Shown: piece by piece, positions 55,401-64,000 of the stretch
Position numbering within the stretch: position 1 is the stretch's first letter
How the letters are laid out: every line of letters starts with the position of its first letter
Source: Amylostereum areolatum
Taxonomy: Eukaryota; Basidiomycota; Agaricomycetes; Russulales; Stereaceae
Assembly: GCA_012932865.1 (NCBI GenBank)
Contig: SAXG01000021.1
Coordinates: forward strand, 496,001-560,000
Reading direction: 5' to 3'
Length of the DNA stretch: 64,000 nt
Translations under genes and position numbers: made by a program
The notes under the pieces: generated by a model
The model's input: only the letters and a program-made list of their open reading frames with translations
Told to the model about the DNA's origin: nothing
The model's database searches: none

Positions 55401-56384
55401 TTCCTTCCGTTCTGGTACCGTCATTGGATACACTTTGCAATTTCGAGGTTTCCATCCTTCAGTCAGGTCTATCGCGTGATCCCAAGGTCTGCTGATTGGA
55501 AAGCGTTCCGACGCTTTCTTTTCGAATACCTTCTGATACTGTTTGTAACTAGACGGAATCATCTCATCGAGTGTCTTCTTCTTCTCTCCTATGGCCGCTC
55601 TTTCTGCGAGTTCTTGCGCCTTAGTTGCTCTTGCCGTTATCCAGGTACTAGTTTCGTTCATTTCTTCTGCAACTGGTATTGTTTCTATGTTAGCTTTCCC
55701 ATAGAATGTTCTGATCATCTTGATCTCGACGAGATCGGAATCGAATTCGAGATCTTCTTGTTCTTCCATCGTTGTGCGATGGTTTGCCTTTTGTTCTTCG
55801 AGTGATTGTAGAAAGGGTTCGTCCTTCCCTTGGACGATCATTGTTTTACTGGTAGTGGAGCACGTACCTGGACATGTCTGTAGTGTAATCTGTCTCTTTC
55901 TCCAATCGATATGAGGATTGTGTTTCTTGAGCCAAGGGGTTCCTAAGATTACTTCGTCTCCTCCCAGGGCTGTGACGAACAATCCTAAGTTTTCGCGGTG
56001 AATTTCTCCGTTGATCCCTTCCATCGTCATTGGAAGGTACACTTTCTGTTTGATCTCTCCTAGAGTGTTCCGAGATCCATCAACATTGTATATCGGTATT
56101 GGCTTCTTCAGTTGGATCAGATTCATCTTGTGTTTTCGTACGAAATCTGGATGGATCAGGGTGCTGCTTGCTCCGCTGTCTAGCAGTGCTTTTGCGGCGG
56201 CTTTACGGAACTTTCCATGAAACATAACAGGTATATGAATTGATGGAGCGTGTGTTGCTCCGTCTTGGTATGACCTTATATACACTGTTCTATTTACGTC
56301 ATCTCCTGTTTCCTGCACAGGAGATTGATTTGAAAAGTTCATTGTCTGTGTCCTTTCAACAGCCGCGGTTGAAGGACGATTCAA
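52497..56384 (-). CDS. E3 Pol (PR-RT-RNase H-IN-chromodomain)
   Basis: 1295 residues, uninterrupted, entered by -1 slip at the gag stop (first codon TTG). Protease (ALLDSGASSTLIHP, about residue 69), RT with YMDD (about 465), RNase H (IESDASDFAYGAILSQ), integrase zinc domain (CPVCQSTKN), integrase core (TSDF, ISDRGPQF, QTDGETERVN; near residues 905, 963 and 998) and chromodomain (EELYELETIIASK ... YFVKWKGYPDSGNTW, about 1195-1250), then a basic tail. Appears functional. Confidence 0.96.
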   Translation of the reverse strand: MNRPSTAAVERTQTMNFSNQSPVQETGDDVNRTVYIRSYQDGATHAPSIHIPVMFHGKFRKAAAKALLDSGASSTLIHPDFVRKHKMNLIQLKKPIPIYNVDGSRNTLGEIKQKVYLPMTMEGINGEIHRENLGLFVTALGGDEVILGTPWLKKHNPHIDWRKRQITLQTCPGTCSTTSKTMIVQGKDEPFLQSLEEQKANHRTTMEEQEDLEFDSDLVEIKMIRTFYGKANIETIPVAEEMNETSTWITARATKAQELAERAAIGEKKKTLDEMIPSSYKQYQKVFEKKASERFPISRPWDHAIDLTEGWKPRNCKVYPMTVPERKELDTFIDEHLRKGYIRESKSEISSPFFFIKKKDGSLRPVQDYRYLNSITVKNEYPIPLISDLIDKLKGAKIFSKLDLRWGYNNVRIKEGDQWKAAFKTNRGLFEPMVMFFGLTNSPATFQAMMNALFKELIDTGKVVVYMDDILIFTETLDEHRKLMKEALQLLERNDLFLKPEKCFFEQPSIEYLGVIITHNKVQMDPIKVQGLAEWPTPRKVKEVQSFLGFGNFYRRFIKDYSKIARPLFQLTKKDHEWNWTAECERTFERLKREFTSSPILIMPDENKPFHIESDASDFAYGAILSQPDEIERWHPVAYLSKSLSPAEQNYEIYDKELLGVVKALEHWRHYLEGANHKVEIWTDHKNLEYFTTAQKLNRRQARWSLYLSRFDYTLVHKPGSTNKADGLSRRPDHKEDIPDNDDRILLHPSVFRARATGRGTVEAVGDKELLKELRNFSHLDDEVWTALDTIKRSGPRTLAKGIEDWNFENDLIIRKGKIYVPQNLELRRMILKSHHDLETIGHPGEMKTLELVQRNFWWPKMISFVKGYVQGCPVCQSTKNVTHPAKHPLQPTEIPERPWETITSDFITDLPISNGFDSINVVVDRFTKTAVFTPCLKTINAEETADLLIDNVYRRFGLWKRMISDRGPQFASKVFQSICESLGIISSLSTAYHPQTDGETERVNQELEQYLRAFCNGDQTNWAKLLPKAEFAHNIRQHSATKTSPFELLHGYQPVFNPAIPTDPRIPTAEERIKNFKNAWDNAEASLEIAAKLMKMQHDQTFTLRDQLKQGDQVWLDGKNLNTVYPKTKLAPKRFGPFKIEKVIGPVTYRLELPTKWKIHPVFHAALLIPFKETEQYGEAYERPPPELVNNEELYELETIIASKLDKQYSEPLHYFVKWKGYPDSGNTWEPASNLEGSKDAIAEFHRNNPKAPKLPPQPIRDTNTEATDRDETDATQQEQRPTRRKKRKTKVRH

Positions 56385-56387
56385 AAA
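56381..56387 (-). other. E3 gag/pol -1 frameshift site
   Basis: GG-TTTTT-GA on the minus strand: TTT TGA slips to TTT TTG and continues into pol. Matches E1 and E2. Confidence 0.6.
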
Positions 56388-57562
56388 CCCTGATTGTCTT
56401 TGAACATGTTGGCAGTGCGTGCGAACGTTTCACTGTCCATCTTGTTCACAAGCTTGGTGATTTGATCAATCGGGGATTCTTCTTCTGTTAGATTCGTCGT
56501 TCGTGCATTGATCGTCGTTTGTGTACGTTTCTCTGGGCAGTTCCTGGAGATGTGTCCTGGCTTCCGGCAATAGAAGCATGATCCTGATTTCTGGAGTTCG
56601 GTACGTTCTTGCGGGGTAAGGCGTCTGAAGTTTCGGCCGTTGTTTCCGGTCTGAGTGGCCCTGGCGGTGGTAATGTTCCCTTTATTCCCGTTTCCTCTTC
56701 GGAATGGAACGTACGCCTGTGGTTTCTTGTATAGGAGGGTGAGGTCGCTAGTTGGGTTCATTGGTCTCGTATAATGCCGTTGGAATGCTTGAGCTTCTCG
56801 TCAGTTATTATCGATGCGCAATGCGAGTTCATACCATTTGTCGATATCGTTCGAGATGTGATCTCTCTTGAGGATCTCGACCACGATATCGTTGCGTAGT
56901 CCTCTCTTGAATTGGTCGATCAATGCTTTATGATCGTATTCGGCTTCCATGGCATAGTCTCTGAAGATCGTGATGTAATCTTTGGTTTCCATAGTGCCCT
57001 GTTCCAGGCGCTGTATGTTGAATCTAGCGTCTCTTCCGGGGTCTATTTCTCCAAAGGTTTCTAAGAAGTAGTTGCGGAACGCTGTCCATGGAAGGTATAC
57101 TTCTGGATCTAGACCACGATCTCGTATTTTATCGATCTTACTTATTAAGAGGGATGCCCAGTGGAGGGCTGGTCCATCGGTGAGATGCGAGAGTACAAAA
57201 GTTATCTTACGCATGTTGGCTGCATACGCGTTGGGAAAGGCTATGAAGCGAAGTACGCATTGTTCTATGAACTTTGCTGCTTTCGCTCGATCTCTTCCGT
57301 CGTATACTCCCAGTGCGTTTAGTTTGAATCCTTTGTCCTTATCATCGGGTTTTGATCCGATTGTGCCTGTTCCTCCTGGTGGGGAATTCCCTGGTGGATG
57401 CTTCGATTCTTTCGGAAGATCCGCGGTTGCTCCTCTTTCGAAGACATAGTCTCTGACTTCTTTTCCCTTTTTGTTATTTATTGATTGGTTGGAGAATGGT
57501 GGTGATGGTGGCGTTAGCGTTCTCCATCCTATTGGGTCGGTCGTGTCAAGTCCTAGGGAGAA
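56381..57562 (-). pseudogene. E3 Gag, one in-frame TGA, no ATG before the core
   Basis: The Gag core (LNALGVYDGRDRAKAAKFIE, then LSHLTDGPALHWASLLISK and the zinc knuckle CFYCRKPGHISRNC) lies in one frame. The first ATG (57214) is already inside the core, so translation must begin upstream, in the pre-gag frame, which has the same phase. A TGA at 56803-56801 separates the capsid part from the zinc knuckle; its context (AAC TGA CGA GAA) suggests CGA to TGA. The end, GGT TTT TGA, carries the T5 slip site. Confidence 0.85.
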
Positions 57563-58498
57563 TCAAGTCTCATGTCTCGGTTTTGCGGGATCGGCTGGTG
57601 TTGGAGTTGCAGGCGTCTGGCGCGGTACATTAGTCTCTCCAGGGGGGACATTGCCAAGTGCGGTGGCGGGGTTGGGTATCGAGGTGGCGGTGTCTCCCAT
57701 TGATGCGATGTTTTCGGGTTTTCCGAATAGATTTCCTTTTCTTCCTCTTGTGGTTCCGAAGATGTCGTCAGGTGATGGGGATCTTGTTGGGTTCTCTGTA
57801 TGTTCTTCCGTTTCTGCTGCGCTCGATGGGCTGCTTTCTCGACTTCCTCCGGGATCGGACTTAATTTGGGGGCTTGATATAGTTCTCTTAGGTTCTGGCG
57901 TGGTTTCCTCTGCAGGTGGTGCGGCTGTTGCGGGTTCTTGAGGATGCTGGAGTTCGGTTCGAGGGTTCTGTGGTTCGGTTGTCGTATCGGCTGTGTCGGT
58001 ATCGGGATCAAATTCCCAGTAGTCCTTAATATTCCCGGTGTAAGGTTTCTCTTCGACTTTCTGTGCGTCCGGGTGTTTCCAGAGTTCTTCTGATGAGAGG
58101 GGCCCGATATGAGGTCTTGAATAATCTGGGCGCTTCCAATGTGAATTGTCGTAGCTTCCGTCTTCCTTTTCTCTTTTGGATCTATCTTTGAAGTATTCTG
58201 CTGCTGGGGGAAGGTTGTATCTGTATATGGGTGGGTTCCACTGGTATGCGTATGTCCCTTTGCTTTCTTTCGCGATGAGGGCTCCGTCGTAGTAAAAAAG
58301 GAGATGATAGGGGTCAAATGTCCAGTGATGATCTTCGTTTCCGTTAGGGAAGTCTCGACTGCAGTTTGATTGGAGTTGAGGGATCTCAAAATCTGATGGT
58401 CTTTTTTCAGCGGGTTGTTCCGCTGACTCCGTGGTGGGTGTTTTGTTTGACGCTCTGCGCCAAACTGTAGGGTGAGCTAGTGTAGAGGAGAGCTCGTT
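57563..58498 (-). CDS. E3 pre-gag open frame (ORF0), no early ATG
   Basis: Open from four bases after the 5' LTR to a TGA at 57565-57563, 311 sense codons, with the first ATG only at 57700. Protein-like sequence rich in aromatic residues near its start (NEDHHWTFDPYHLLFYYDGA, KGTYAYQWNPPIYRYNLPP), then Pro/Glu/Thr-rich. It is in the same phase as gag and continues past the stop. Same position and features as ORF0 of E1; an ATG-bearing frame on the same strand (from 58389) is judged a shadow. Start mechanism unknown. Confidence 0.5.
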   Translation of the reverse strand, partial: NELSSTLAHPTVWRRASNKTPTTESAEQPAEKRPSDFEIPQLQSNCSRDFPNGNEDHHWTFDPYHLLFYYDGALIAKESKGTYAYQWNPPIYRYNLPPAAEYFKDRSKREKEDGSYDNSHWKRPDYSRPHIGPLSSEELWKHPDAQKVEEKPYTGNIKDYWEFDPDTDTADTTTEPQNPRTELQHPQEPATAAPPAEETTPEPKRTISSPQIKSDPGGSRESSPSSAAETEEHTENPTRSPSPDDIFGTTRGRKGNLFGKPENIASMGDTATSIPNPATALGNVPPGETNVPRQTPATPTPADPAKPRHET

Positions 58499-58502
58499 CT
58501 AG

Positions 58503-59069
58503 TGTTAAGGACGGTCCTTATCACGTGACAAGCGGCTCAGGCTACAGTACTCTTACGTGTGAGAGGTGGGATCAGGTGATCCAGACGTCTCGGTTGCGCG
58601 AAGGTTAGAGTCGATAAGCGAAGCAGTAAGTATTCACGGAATACTTAGGCGAGCTTTCGACTTTAGTTTGGATTCTCTTTAGTAGACTTAAGAGGAGGTT
58701 CTTTAGTTAGAACAGTCCTGTATTTACAAAGAGAACGAGCTGGGGAATGGCTCGTTTGATGAGCCTCCTTTTATAAGGAAGGAGGTCGAGTAAATATATG
58801 TACACTGAGTGACGGTCGCATCAAGTATCTACGGGGATGAGACTGTGGCACCTTCGCGGCTATGTCGTTGAGACGGCGACGATCTGTGGCACTGTCGTCG
58901 GGACGGTGACGATCTGTGGCACTGTCGTCGGGACGGTGACGATCTGTGGCACTGTCGTCGTCGCGTTGTTGAGACAGTTACGAACTGGGGCACAGTCGTA
59001 ATCCGTCGTTCAGCGACGTCCTTCCTAGTAGGGAAATGGAAAATGAAGTACCTTGGGCAAGTTGTAACA
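58503..59069 (-). repeat. E3 5' LTR
   Basis: 567 bp copy of 48763-49329 with about two differences by eye, including the 27-28 bp tandem repeats and a TTATAAAAGG box. Confidence 0.95.
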
Positions 59070-59124
59070 CAAGGTGATTATATGCAGGGTCCATATTTGT
59101 TTCTTTGCTTATGATACTTTCCAG

Positions 59125-60894
59125 CGGCTGCACCACCAGCCACGCGTACAAACAATGAACACATGCTGGAGTCACCGGTCACTTCTGGCACTTCGACTCA
59201 GCCGGCGCAGACGCACTCAACCCTCATCCACTCTAATAGCAAGGACAGCGAGGCCGGATCGGACCTTTCCGAAATCAGCGAGGACGAATCATCAGAAGCA
59301 CTTGAGCCTCCAACGCAGTGGGACGACGAAGACGAGAACGAGGACGAGGAACAAGCTCCTAAGTCAAGCTCTCGTCGCTGTCGTGCAATCACGAAGAGGT
59401 TGGCGCAAGCGGTTTGTCCCAGTCTCGTTATACTCACCGGCCCAGATTATTGATAAGGTGTAATGGACTCTTTGTAGACCCCCGCTATTGTCGTCGACTC
59501 GGATGATTCGGATGATGACGAGGACATCTCTGCCCTTGCAAAGGCTCCGATAGCATCCCAACCCAAGAAGGTACATATATCTTGGCCTTTTTACAGTGTG
59601 TTCAATCCCTTACGTGTTTCAATGACAGATGCAAGCACCTCTCGCCGATGATTTGGCTGCGTCTAGTCCGCCGCCGGCAGCTGAACTATCCGATGAAGAT
59701 GGCAAAGAGGATGTTTCTTCGGTATGTTTCTTGTTCGTCTACCTACATCTGTTCAGTAATTGACGATGTACTGCAGGCCCACCAACCATCCATGCCGACT
59801 CTTGTCGCTGATCCTGTCTCGGTCTCCTCTGCTCTCCCTACGCCTTCCACCACTGTCTCCGTGCCTCCCGCCACTGCCACCGTTCCCGCACCTCCCGCCT
59901 CCATTCCAGCTCACCCACCCTTCCCGGCGTATACCAACCTTGTTCTGAACGCCCAAGGCAAGCTCGCTGATCTGCGGCTTCAAACTTGTGAACTGGCCTC
60001 GACAATCAAAGTTGCAAATACTTTCGAGATGCCTCGCATCATGATGTGGGAACATCCGATGCCCCAGAGGCCACAACACGATGCCCTCATCTCCCTCGCC
60101 GTTCAGCGTGCAGCTCAACGTGTGGGGTATCCTCTTATTGGCGAGCGTATGCGTGTGGACCATGCATATGAACGACTGGTAATAGCTAATGTACGTCACA
60201 TCTATTTCTTGTATACTCCGATACTGAATCCTCGATGTCACAACAGACTGTGCACCGTGTGAGTAACTTCCGTGGTGATCTCAAAGATCAAGTCGCTATG
60301 CTCGATGTCCTGTCGACATATGAGCTACAACATCTGCATGGGGCTCGTTTGGCTACTTCCGTCACCTCGCTAATCACCCCGACCGCCGCAAACGACGACA
60401 ATTATCCATGTGTATATCCCTTCGTCGTAAGCTATTTCACCCATCACTCGCATTCTCTTCCCACTCCACTCACCATATATTACAGAACGGAAAACCTGAT
60501 CTGACAAAGCCTTTCTGTGCCGTCGCCATCATCAAGTTCCTCAGTTCAACATTCTTCTGCGGCCCTCACACCGTATGCGTATTCCCTCAGGAGTTCTATA
60601 TATCAAGTATCAGCGAAGGCCCGATGGCGAGTCAGCCTGAGCTTCCAATCTGCATGGTTGCCTTTGGAGGTCTCGTTGTATGTATCTTCCCTAAGACTCG
60701 GCATCTTAGCTCGGAACTGACAAGCCGTTTAGGTATATTCAGTGCTCAAGGACTATCAGACGGGTGCACATGTGCGCATGGATTTCCGCCCGGGTCAGCA
60801 TATCGCGGTCTTCGAGCATCTTCGAGCCTGGCTAGTCGATTTGCAGGCCCAGAATCCCACCGGTTTCCATACATTGATATCGCATCTATATTGA
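59125..60894 (+). pseudogene. DUF6532-like gene, 3' exons
   Basis: Exons 59125-59411, 59478-59570, 59629-59721, 59777-60190, 60247-60426, 60486-60677 and 60733-60894; all phases close and, with the 5' exons, give 608 residues. The middle is acidic and disordered (DLSEISEDESSEALEPPTQW, DSDDSDDDEDISALAK). The C-terminal part (about residues 370-608) reads VHRVSNFRGDLKDQVAMLDV ... KPFCAVAIIKFLSSTFFCGP ... ISSISEGPMASQPELPICMV ... HIAVFEHLRAWLVDL, which fits the basidiomycete DUF6532 domain as I remember it; its role is unknown. The divergent Plavaka-type transposase suggests a two-gene transposon (inference). Confidence 0.65.
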
Positions 60895-62435
60895 CAAGTC
60901 TTGTATGTTTTCCTATGTGTTTTCGTGTCTGTCATTCCTGATCCAAACATTGTAGGTCTTCGGGTGACAGTGATTTCTCGTCTGTTGAAGGTGGACATAT
61001 TTTCCATGCCGACATGTCGGCCGTTGGTTCTACCTTAGGGCATGATTAGGGTCTGTTCATTATATTTCATGCTTCAACTTGTTCATCCTAGCTAATGTAA
61101 ATGCAGGGCTCCCTTTCTAGGTTTTTAGTGTATTGTACTTCATCTATCACCACTCCGCTATCTCTTTGCTGTGTTCGTTCCAACCATCAATCACCACTCC
61201 GCTATGTCATTGCTTTACTTTGTTCATCTGCTTACGTTATCTGATCAGTTCGGCTCAGGCCTTGATCTTTATATAGAGTATATAATATTATTTGTATATA
61301 TGTAATATTATTTGATATAATAACCCTTTGGATGCGTCTAATTGTGTCCAATTAGTATGTTATTGAAGTATAACCTGAGCATATCTAAAACAATTGAAAG
61401 TTATAAGCTCTCTATAGATTGCTATAACTTTGCAACAACCTGTAATTACTATCAATTACCCTGGTATGTATCCTGCCTTGTCTCCCTCTGAACCAAACAG
61501 GTTATGGAAGGAAAAAACATGCAAAAACTCGTAATTGATGGTAATTACTCAGAATAACCCAGACTGAGTACTGTAGCCACCAGTAATTGACAGTTACCGG
61601 TACTGGATGGTAATTGACGGTAATTGAAAGTAATTGAGATCAACTACCATCAATAACTATGGGGGGTTTTCCCTGATGCCTGCCATCTCGTGCCGTCTCC
61701 CCCCGTCGTCTCGCGCCGTCTCCCCCCTCGCCGTCTCCCCCCCTCAATACGAATTATCAAACACATGCACGTGTTCCTGTTCCCTACTACATATTGTTTT
61801 CTGCCCGCCCCAATTCCGTGTCGGCGCCCTCCTCTGCTTAGTTATGTACAGTGTAGTGCAGTAGTAAAATTATGTAATATTGAGTAATGATATCATGCAA
61901 TTCTATTAGTGTGAAAATAAGTCTAAAACTTATAACTACCCCCTGAAACTATTTAGTACAACATAGGGTAAGGGGACTCAGTATAGTACAGCATAGGGAA
62001 AGGGGACTCTGTGTAGTACAATATAACTGAAGGGGGGGTCATGTTGGCTATAAATCACTATAAAGACCCCCACATCACTACAGGTACTATACAGTCTGAC
62101 AAAAACATAGCCAGGGGTCCATAGACTGATATAGTTACCACATCAGCTATGTAGTGAAGGATTTTTCCTGATGTACCAGTCGCAAAATCGAAGAGATCGT
62201 GTAGCGAATCTACACTTCCAGTGTTACATCTAACCATTGTCATCTGAGAGAGAGTAGAGTCACTTACTTCCGGATTGACACAAGCAGTACAATGTTAAGC
62301 ATTTCCACCACATTCCGTTCAAGATCATCCTCTTTGGATGATTTCGGAAGCTCGCAATATTTTCGCTTTGCATAGCCCCAGCACTGCTCTATATATCAGC
62401 AAAACTCTGAGTACTTGACAGGGCCTTGGGGCCCT
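60895..62435. other. AT-rich, repeat-bearing stretch without genes
   Basis: Includes two CATC(T/A)ATCACCACTCCGCTAT copies near 61140 and 61190, a cluster of GTAATTGA/TCAATTAC motifs at about 61440-61645, a CCGTCTCCCCC-rich patch at 61690-61745, and the tandem repeat listed separately. Probably decayed transposon sequence and 3' flank of the DUF6532-like gene. Confidence 0.4.
61950..62045. repeat. tandem repeat, about 32 bp unit, three imperfect copies
   Basis: Copies begin TAGTACAACATAGGG, TAGTACAGCATAGGG and TAGTACAATATAACT; the first two end GGGGACTC plus a few bases. Confidence 0.65.
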
Positions 62436-62917
62436 TGTCATGAACGATACCGTTTCGGACATCTCGGGCACCTCGGGGACCTCGGGGATAATATCCCAAT
62501 TCATTTTCATCTGACTACTTATCATTTAGCAATACTCCGTCACTCCGGTTGAGACTCGGCTTATCCTTGCTCCTTTCTGACGTCATGACTCCAGGCTCGT
62601 CTTATCACCACTTCCTTTGACTCCACATGATGTCATAATACTACGCATGACATTATACCGATCCAGACCCGGCTCATCTTTATTTGTCTCGCTTACTGAT
62701 CCTGCTGCACATGTATCTATACTTAGCATCGCTTACTGACCGCCGTGTGTCATAGCTTACTAAGTGACTCCGCCTCGTAGTATATAAGGACTCCGTTCCT
62801 CCTGTACATATTCCTCATCTCGACCTGGTCAATACTACCGACCTTATCCCCCATCGTCCCTCTTCACTTGTGTCACACGTCGTCGCCTAGTGCTCGTCAC
62901 TAAGGCCGTTGCTGACA
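62436..62917 (+). repeat. E4 5' LTR
   Basis: 482 bp, TGTCATGAACG...GCTGACA. About 10% divergent from the E2 LTRs in the part upstream of the TATATAAGGA box, only a few differences after it. Confidence 0.92.
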
Positions 62918-63386
62918 TAAGGTCGAGATCTACTTTACCATCGCACTACCCGACGACCATCGTAGCATACCTGTCCGTAGTAGACGCCTTATTGCGCTAC
63001 TAACTTCACTTTTCCTTTGTGCCACCTCGGATCATTGCCCCCAGCGTACGCGACTAGTCACCCCGATTCTGTGGTCGTGTGCACGCATCAGCGGCGCCGG
63101 CTTGACGTAACCGCGTTACGTTACACGTACTCGGGGCCCCTCGAACACCACGAGAACCCAGACGTGACAGTTGAAGGTGCACCTAACGGTGTAGGAGGCT
63201 AGTAAAAGCGACAAAGGGAAAGTGACCCGAGAAGTTCTTGGGCTCGTGACCCTTGAACGAAGAGACAGCCAACAGGCCGAGAAGGCTGAGGCAGACCGTC
63301 TTGCGATTGGAAAGACCAGTGACATATCCCTCGACACCCGATCCCCTTGCCGTACTAGTAACCGTCCTCGACTCGGGGGCTAGTAC

Positions 63387-64000
63387 ATGGGAGAGGAACA
63401 CCAAGCCTTGGAAGAAGAAAACTTCCATTTCCCCGACTTCGACTTCGTGTATGAACGCGAAGAATTCACAGCCGTCACCGAAATCGAACGTGACACCGCC
63501 ATCACCGCCTACTTTGGCGACAACCTCTTCGACGCCCACAACTGGGTCTACGCATCTGCGAGCAACCCTGATTGGGGATTTCGGGTTCAAATTGACTGGA
63601 CTCGGATCATCGTATCAATTGAACAGGGCCATCCCCGGCTTGAGTTCCGGCCCTATTTCTCTGCAATCTACCGGAACGAACAACTACCAAATCAGTGGTA
63701 CGGACCCCACACCCCCATCCCCATCTACACCACGACCAGCCCAGAAGGTGGGAGGCCAACGCCAACACCAAGTCCGCCACCGCAAGAAGAAGGCTTCTGG
63801 ACAGCCCCCAGCAGTCCCCTCCCCTCAACCCACGAGGATTCAGATTCCAGCAGGTCCGCACCCAGTAGCTTGCGATCCCTGGACGGATCCCCGCGGATTT
63901 ATCCACTTGGGCCTTGGACCATCGGAGACGGAGGAGGAATTGGAAGCGAACTAGACGAAGTCGACGACATCCTCGACCTATACCTCTCCGACACTACTAC
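63387..64000 (+). CDS. E4 pre-gag ORF1, partial
   Basis: Same frame as E2 ORF1 (MGEEHQALEEENFHFPDFDF start), open to the window edge. A single base difference from E2 was noticed near 63772. Confidence 0.6.
   Translation, partial: MGEEHQALEEENFHFPDFDFVYEREEFTAVTEIERDTAITAYFGDNLFDAHNWVYASASNPDWGFRVQIDWTRIIVSIEQGHPRLEFRPYFSAIYRNEQLPNQWYGPHTPIPIYTTTSPEGGRPTPTPSPPPQEEGFWTAPSSPLPSTHEDSDSSRSAPSSLRSLDGSPRIYPLGPWTIGDGGGIGSELDEVDDILDLYLSDTT

Larger units (their letters stand above)
48763..59069 (-). mobile_element. E3: complete Ty3/Gypsy chromovirus with genes after pol
   Basis: 10,307 bp, flanked by the duplication CAAGG (48758-48762 and 59070-59074). LTRs of 567 bp each (48763-49329, 58503-59069) differ at about two positions by eye. 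In its orientation: 5' LTR, ATG-poor pre-gag frame, gag, pol, then about 2.9 kb with three further ORFs, polypurine tract AGAGAGGGGGATAG (49343-49330) and 3' LTR. Pol is intact; gag has one TGA. The extra 3' module distinguishes it from E1 and E2. Confidence 0.96.
62436..64000 (+). mobile_element. E4: 5' part of a second E2-family element
   Basis: 5' LTR at 62436-62917, leader and ORF1 (ATG 63387) to the window end. The leader and ORF1 region match E2 with about one base difference by eye over roughly 1.08 kb, while the LTR differs at many positions, mostly in its upstream part. The 3' end is outside the window. Confidence 0.93.

Noticed and set aside
57553..58389. 278-codon minus-strand frame with an ATG in E3
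   Set aside because: Its composition (Thr/Gln/Pro/His) looks like a shadow of the ATG-less ORF0, which is in gag phase and has better protein character. Not fully excluded.
42490..61260. Terminal inverted repeats of the Plavaka-type element
   Set aside because: No matching ends were found by eye on either side, so element borders are not called.
1..64000. tRNA genes, rRNA or CRISPR arrays
   Set aside because: No cloverleaf with a GGTTCRANNCC-type arm, no rRNA-like block and no spaced direct-repeat array was noticed.

Overview
The window looks like nuclear DNA of a basidiomycete, most likely an Agaricomycete. Genes are split by many 45-65 bp GT-AG introns, coding DNA is GC-rich, and the mobile elements are types common in mushrooms (Ty3/Gypsy chromoviruses and a Plavaka-type DNA transposase). 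No tRNA, rRNA or CRISPR array was recognised by eye.

Left part (1-22.3 kb), single-copy genes: a Ser/Pro-rich protein cut by the window edge (minus); an unknown one-TM protein with degenerate internal repeats (1573-3014, minus); an acidic low-complexity protein (3754-4515, minus); cytosolic seryl-tRNA synthetase (4961-6706, plus); threonine synthase (7011-8884, plus); cohesin subunit Scc3/STAG (10484-15414, plus); a long Ser/Pro-rich protein with a C-terminal coiled coil (16144-20404, minus); and an unknown 385-residue protein (21099-22317, minus). Four of these need single-base corrections in short G/C runs to stay in frame; nearly all are one extra base. Sequencing error is the simplest explanation.

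Middle (22.3-25.7 kb) holds no supported gene. It contains a cluster of short hairpins with TTT/TTC/GTT loops and a roughly 220 bp unit present twice in inverted orientation.

Right part (25.7-64 kb), nested mobile elements. E1 (25732-32825, plus), E2 (33451-41980, minus) and E3 (48763-59069, minus) are complete LTR retrotransposons with perfect 5 bp target duplications (ACTAT, GAAAC, CAAGG). E4 (62436 to window end, plus) is the 5' part of an E2-family copy. E1-E3 encode Gag, then Pol with protease, RT, RNase H, integrase and a C-terminal chromodomain. All three end gag with a T5 run overlapping the stop codon and have pol in the -1 frame. All carry extra coding sequence before gag; in E1 and E3 it is an open frame with no ATG (E1) or with its first ATG only near its end (E3), in the gag phase. 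E3 also has about 2.9 kb between pol and the 3' LTR coding for an intron-containing zinc-knuckle protein, a 127-residue protein and a 125-residue single-pass membrane protein.

E3 sits at a splice donor of a plus-strand gene (48196-60894) with a C-terminal DUF6532-like domain. That gene is divergent from a Plavaka-type transposase (44640-47896, minus). Both members of the pair look dead: the transposase has an in-frame TGA, and the partner has ACG where its start codon is expected. Two further small genes (42809-43493, plus; 43864-44585, minus) lie beside them. The stretch from 60.9 to 62.4 kb is AT-rich and repeat-bearing, without genes.
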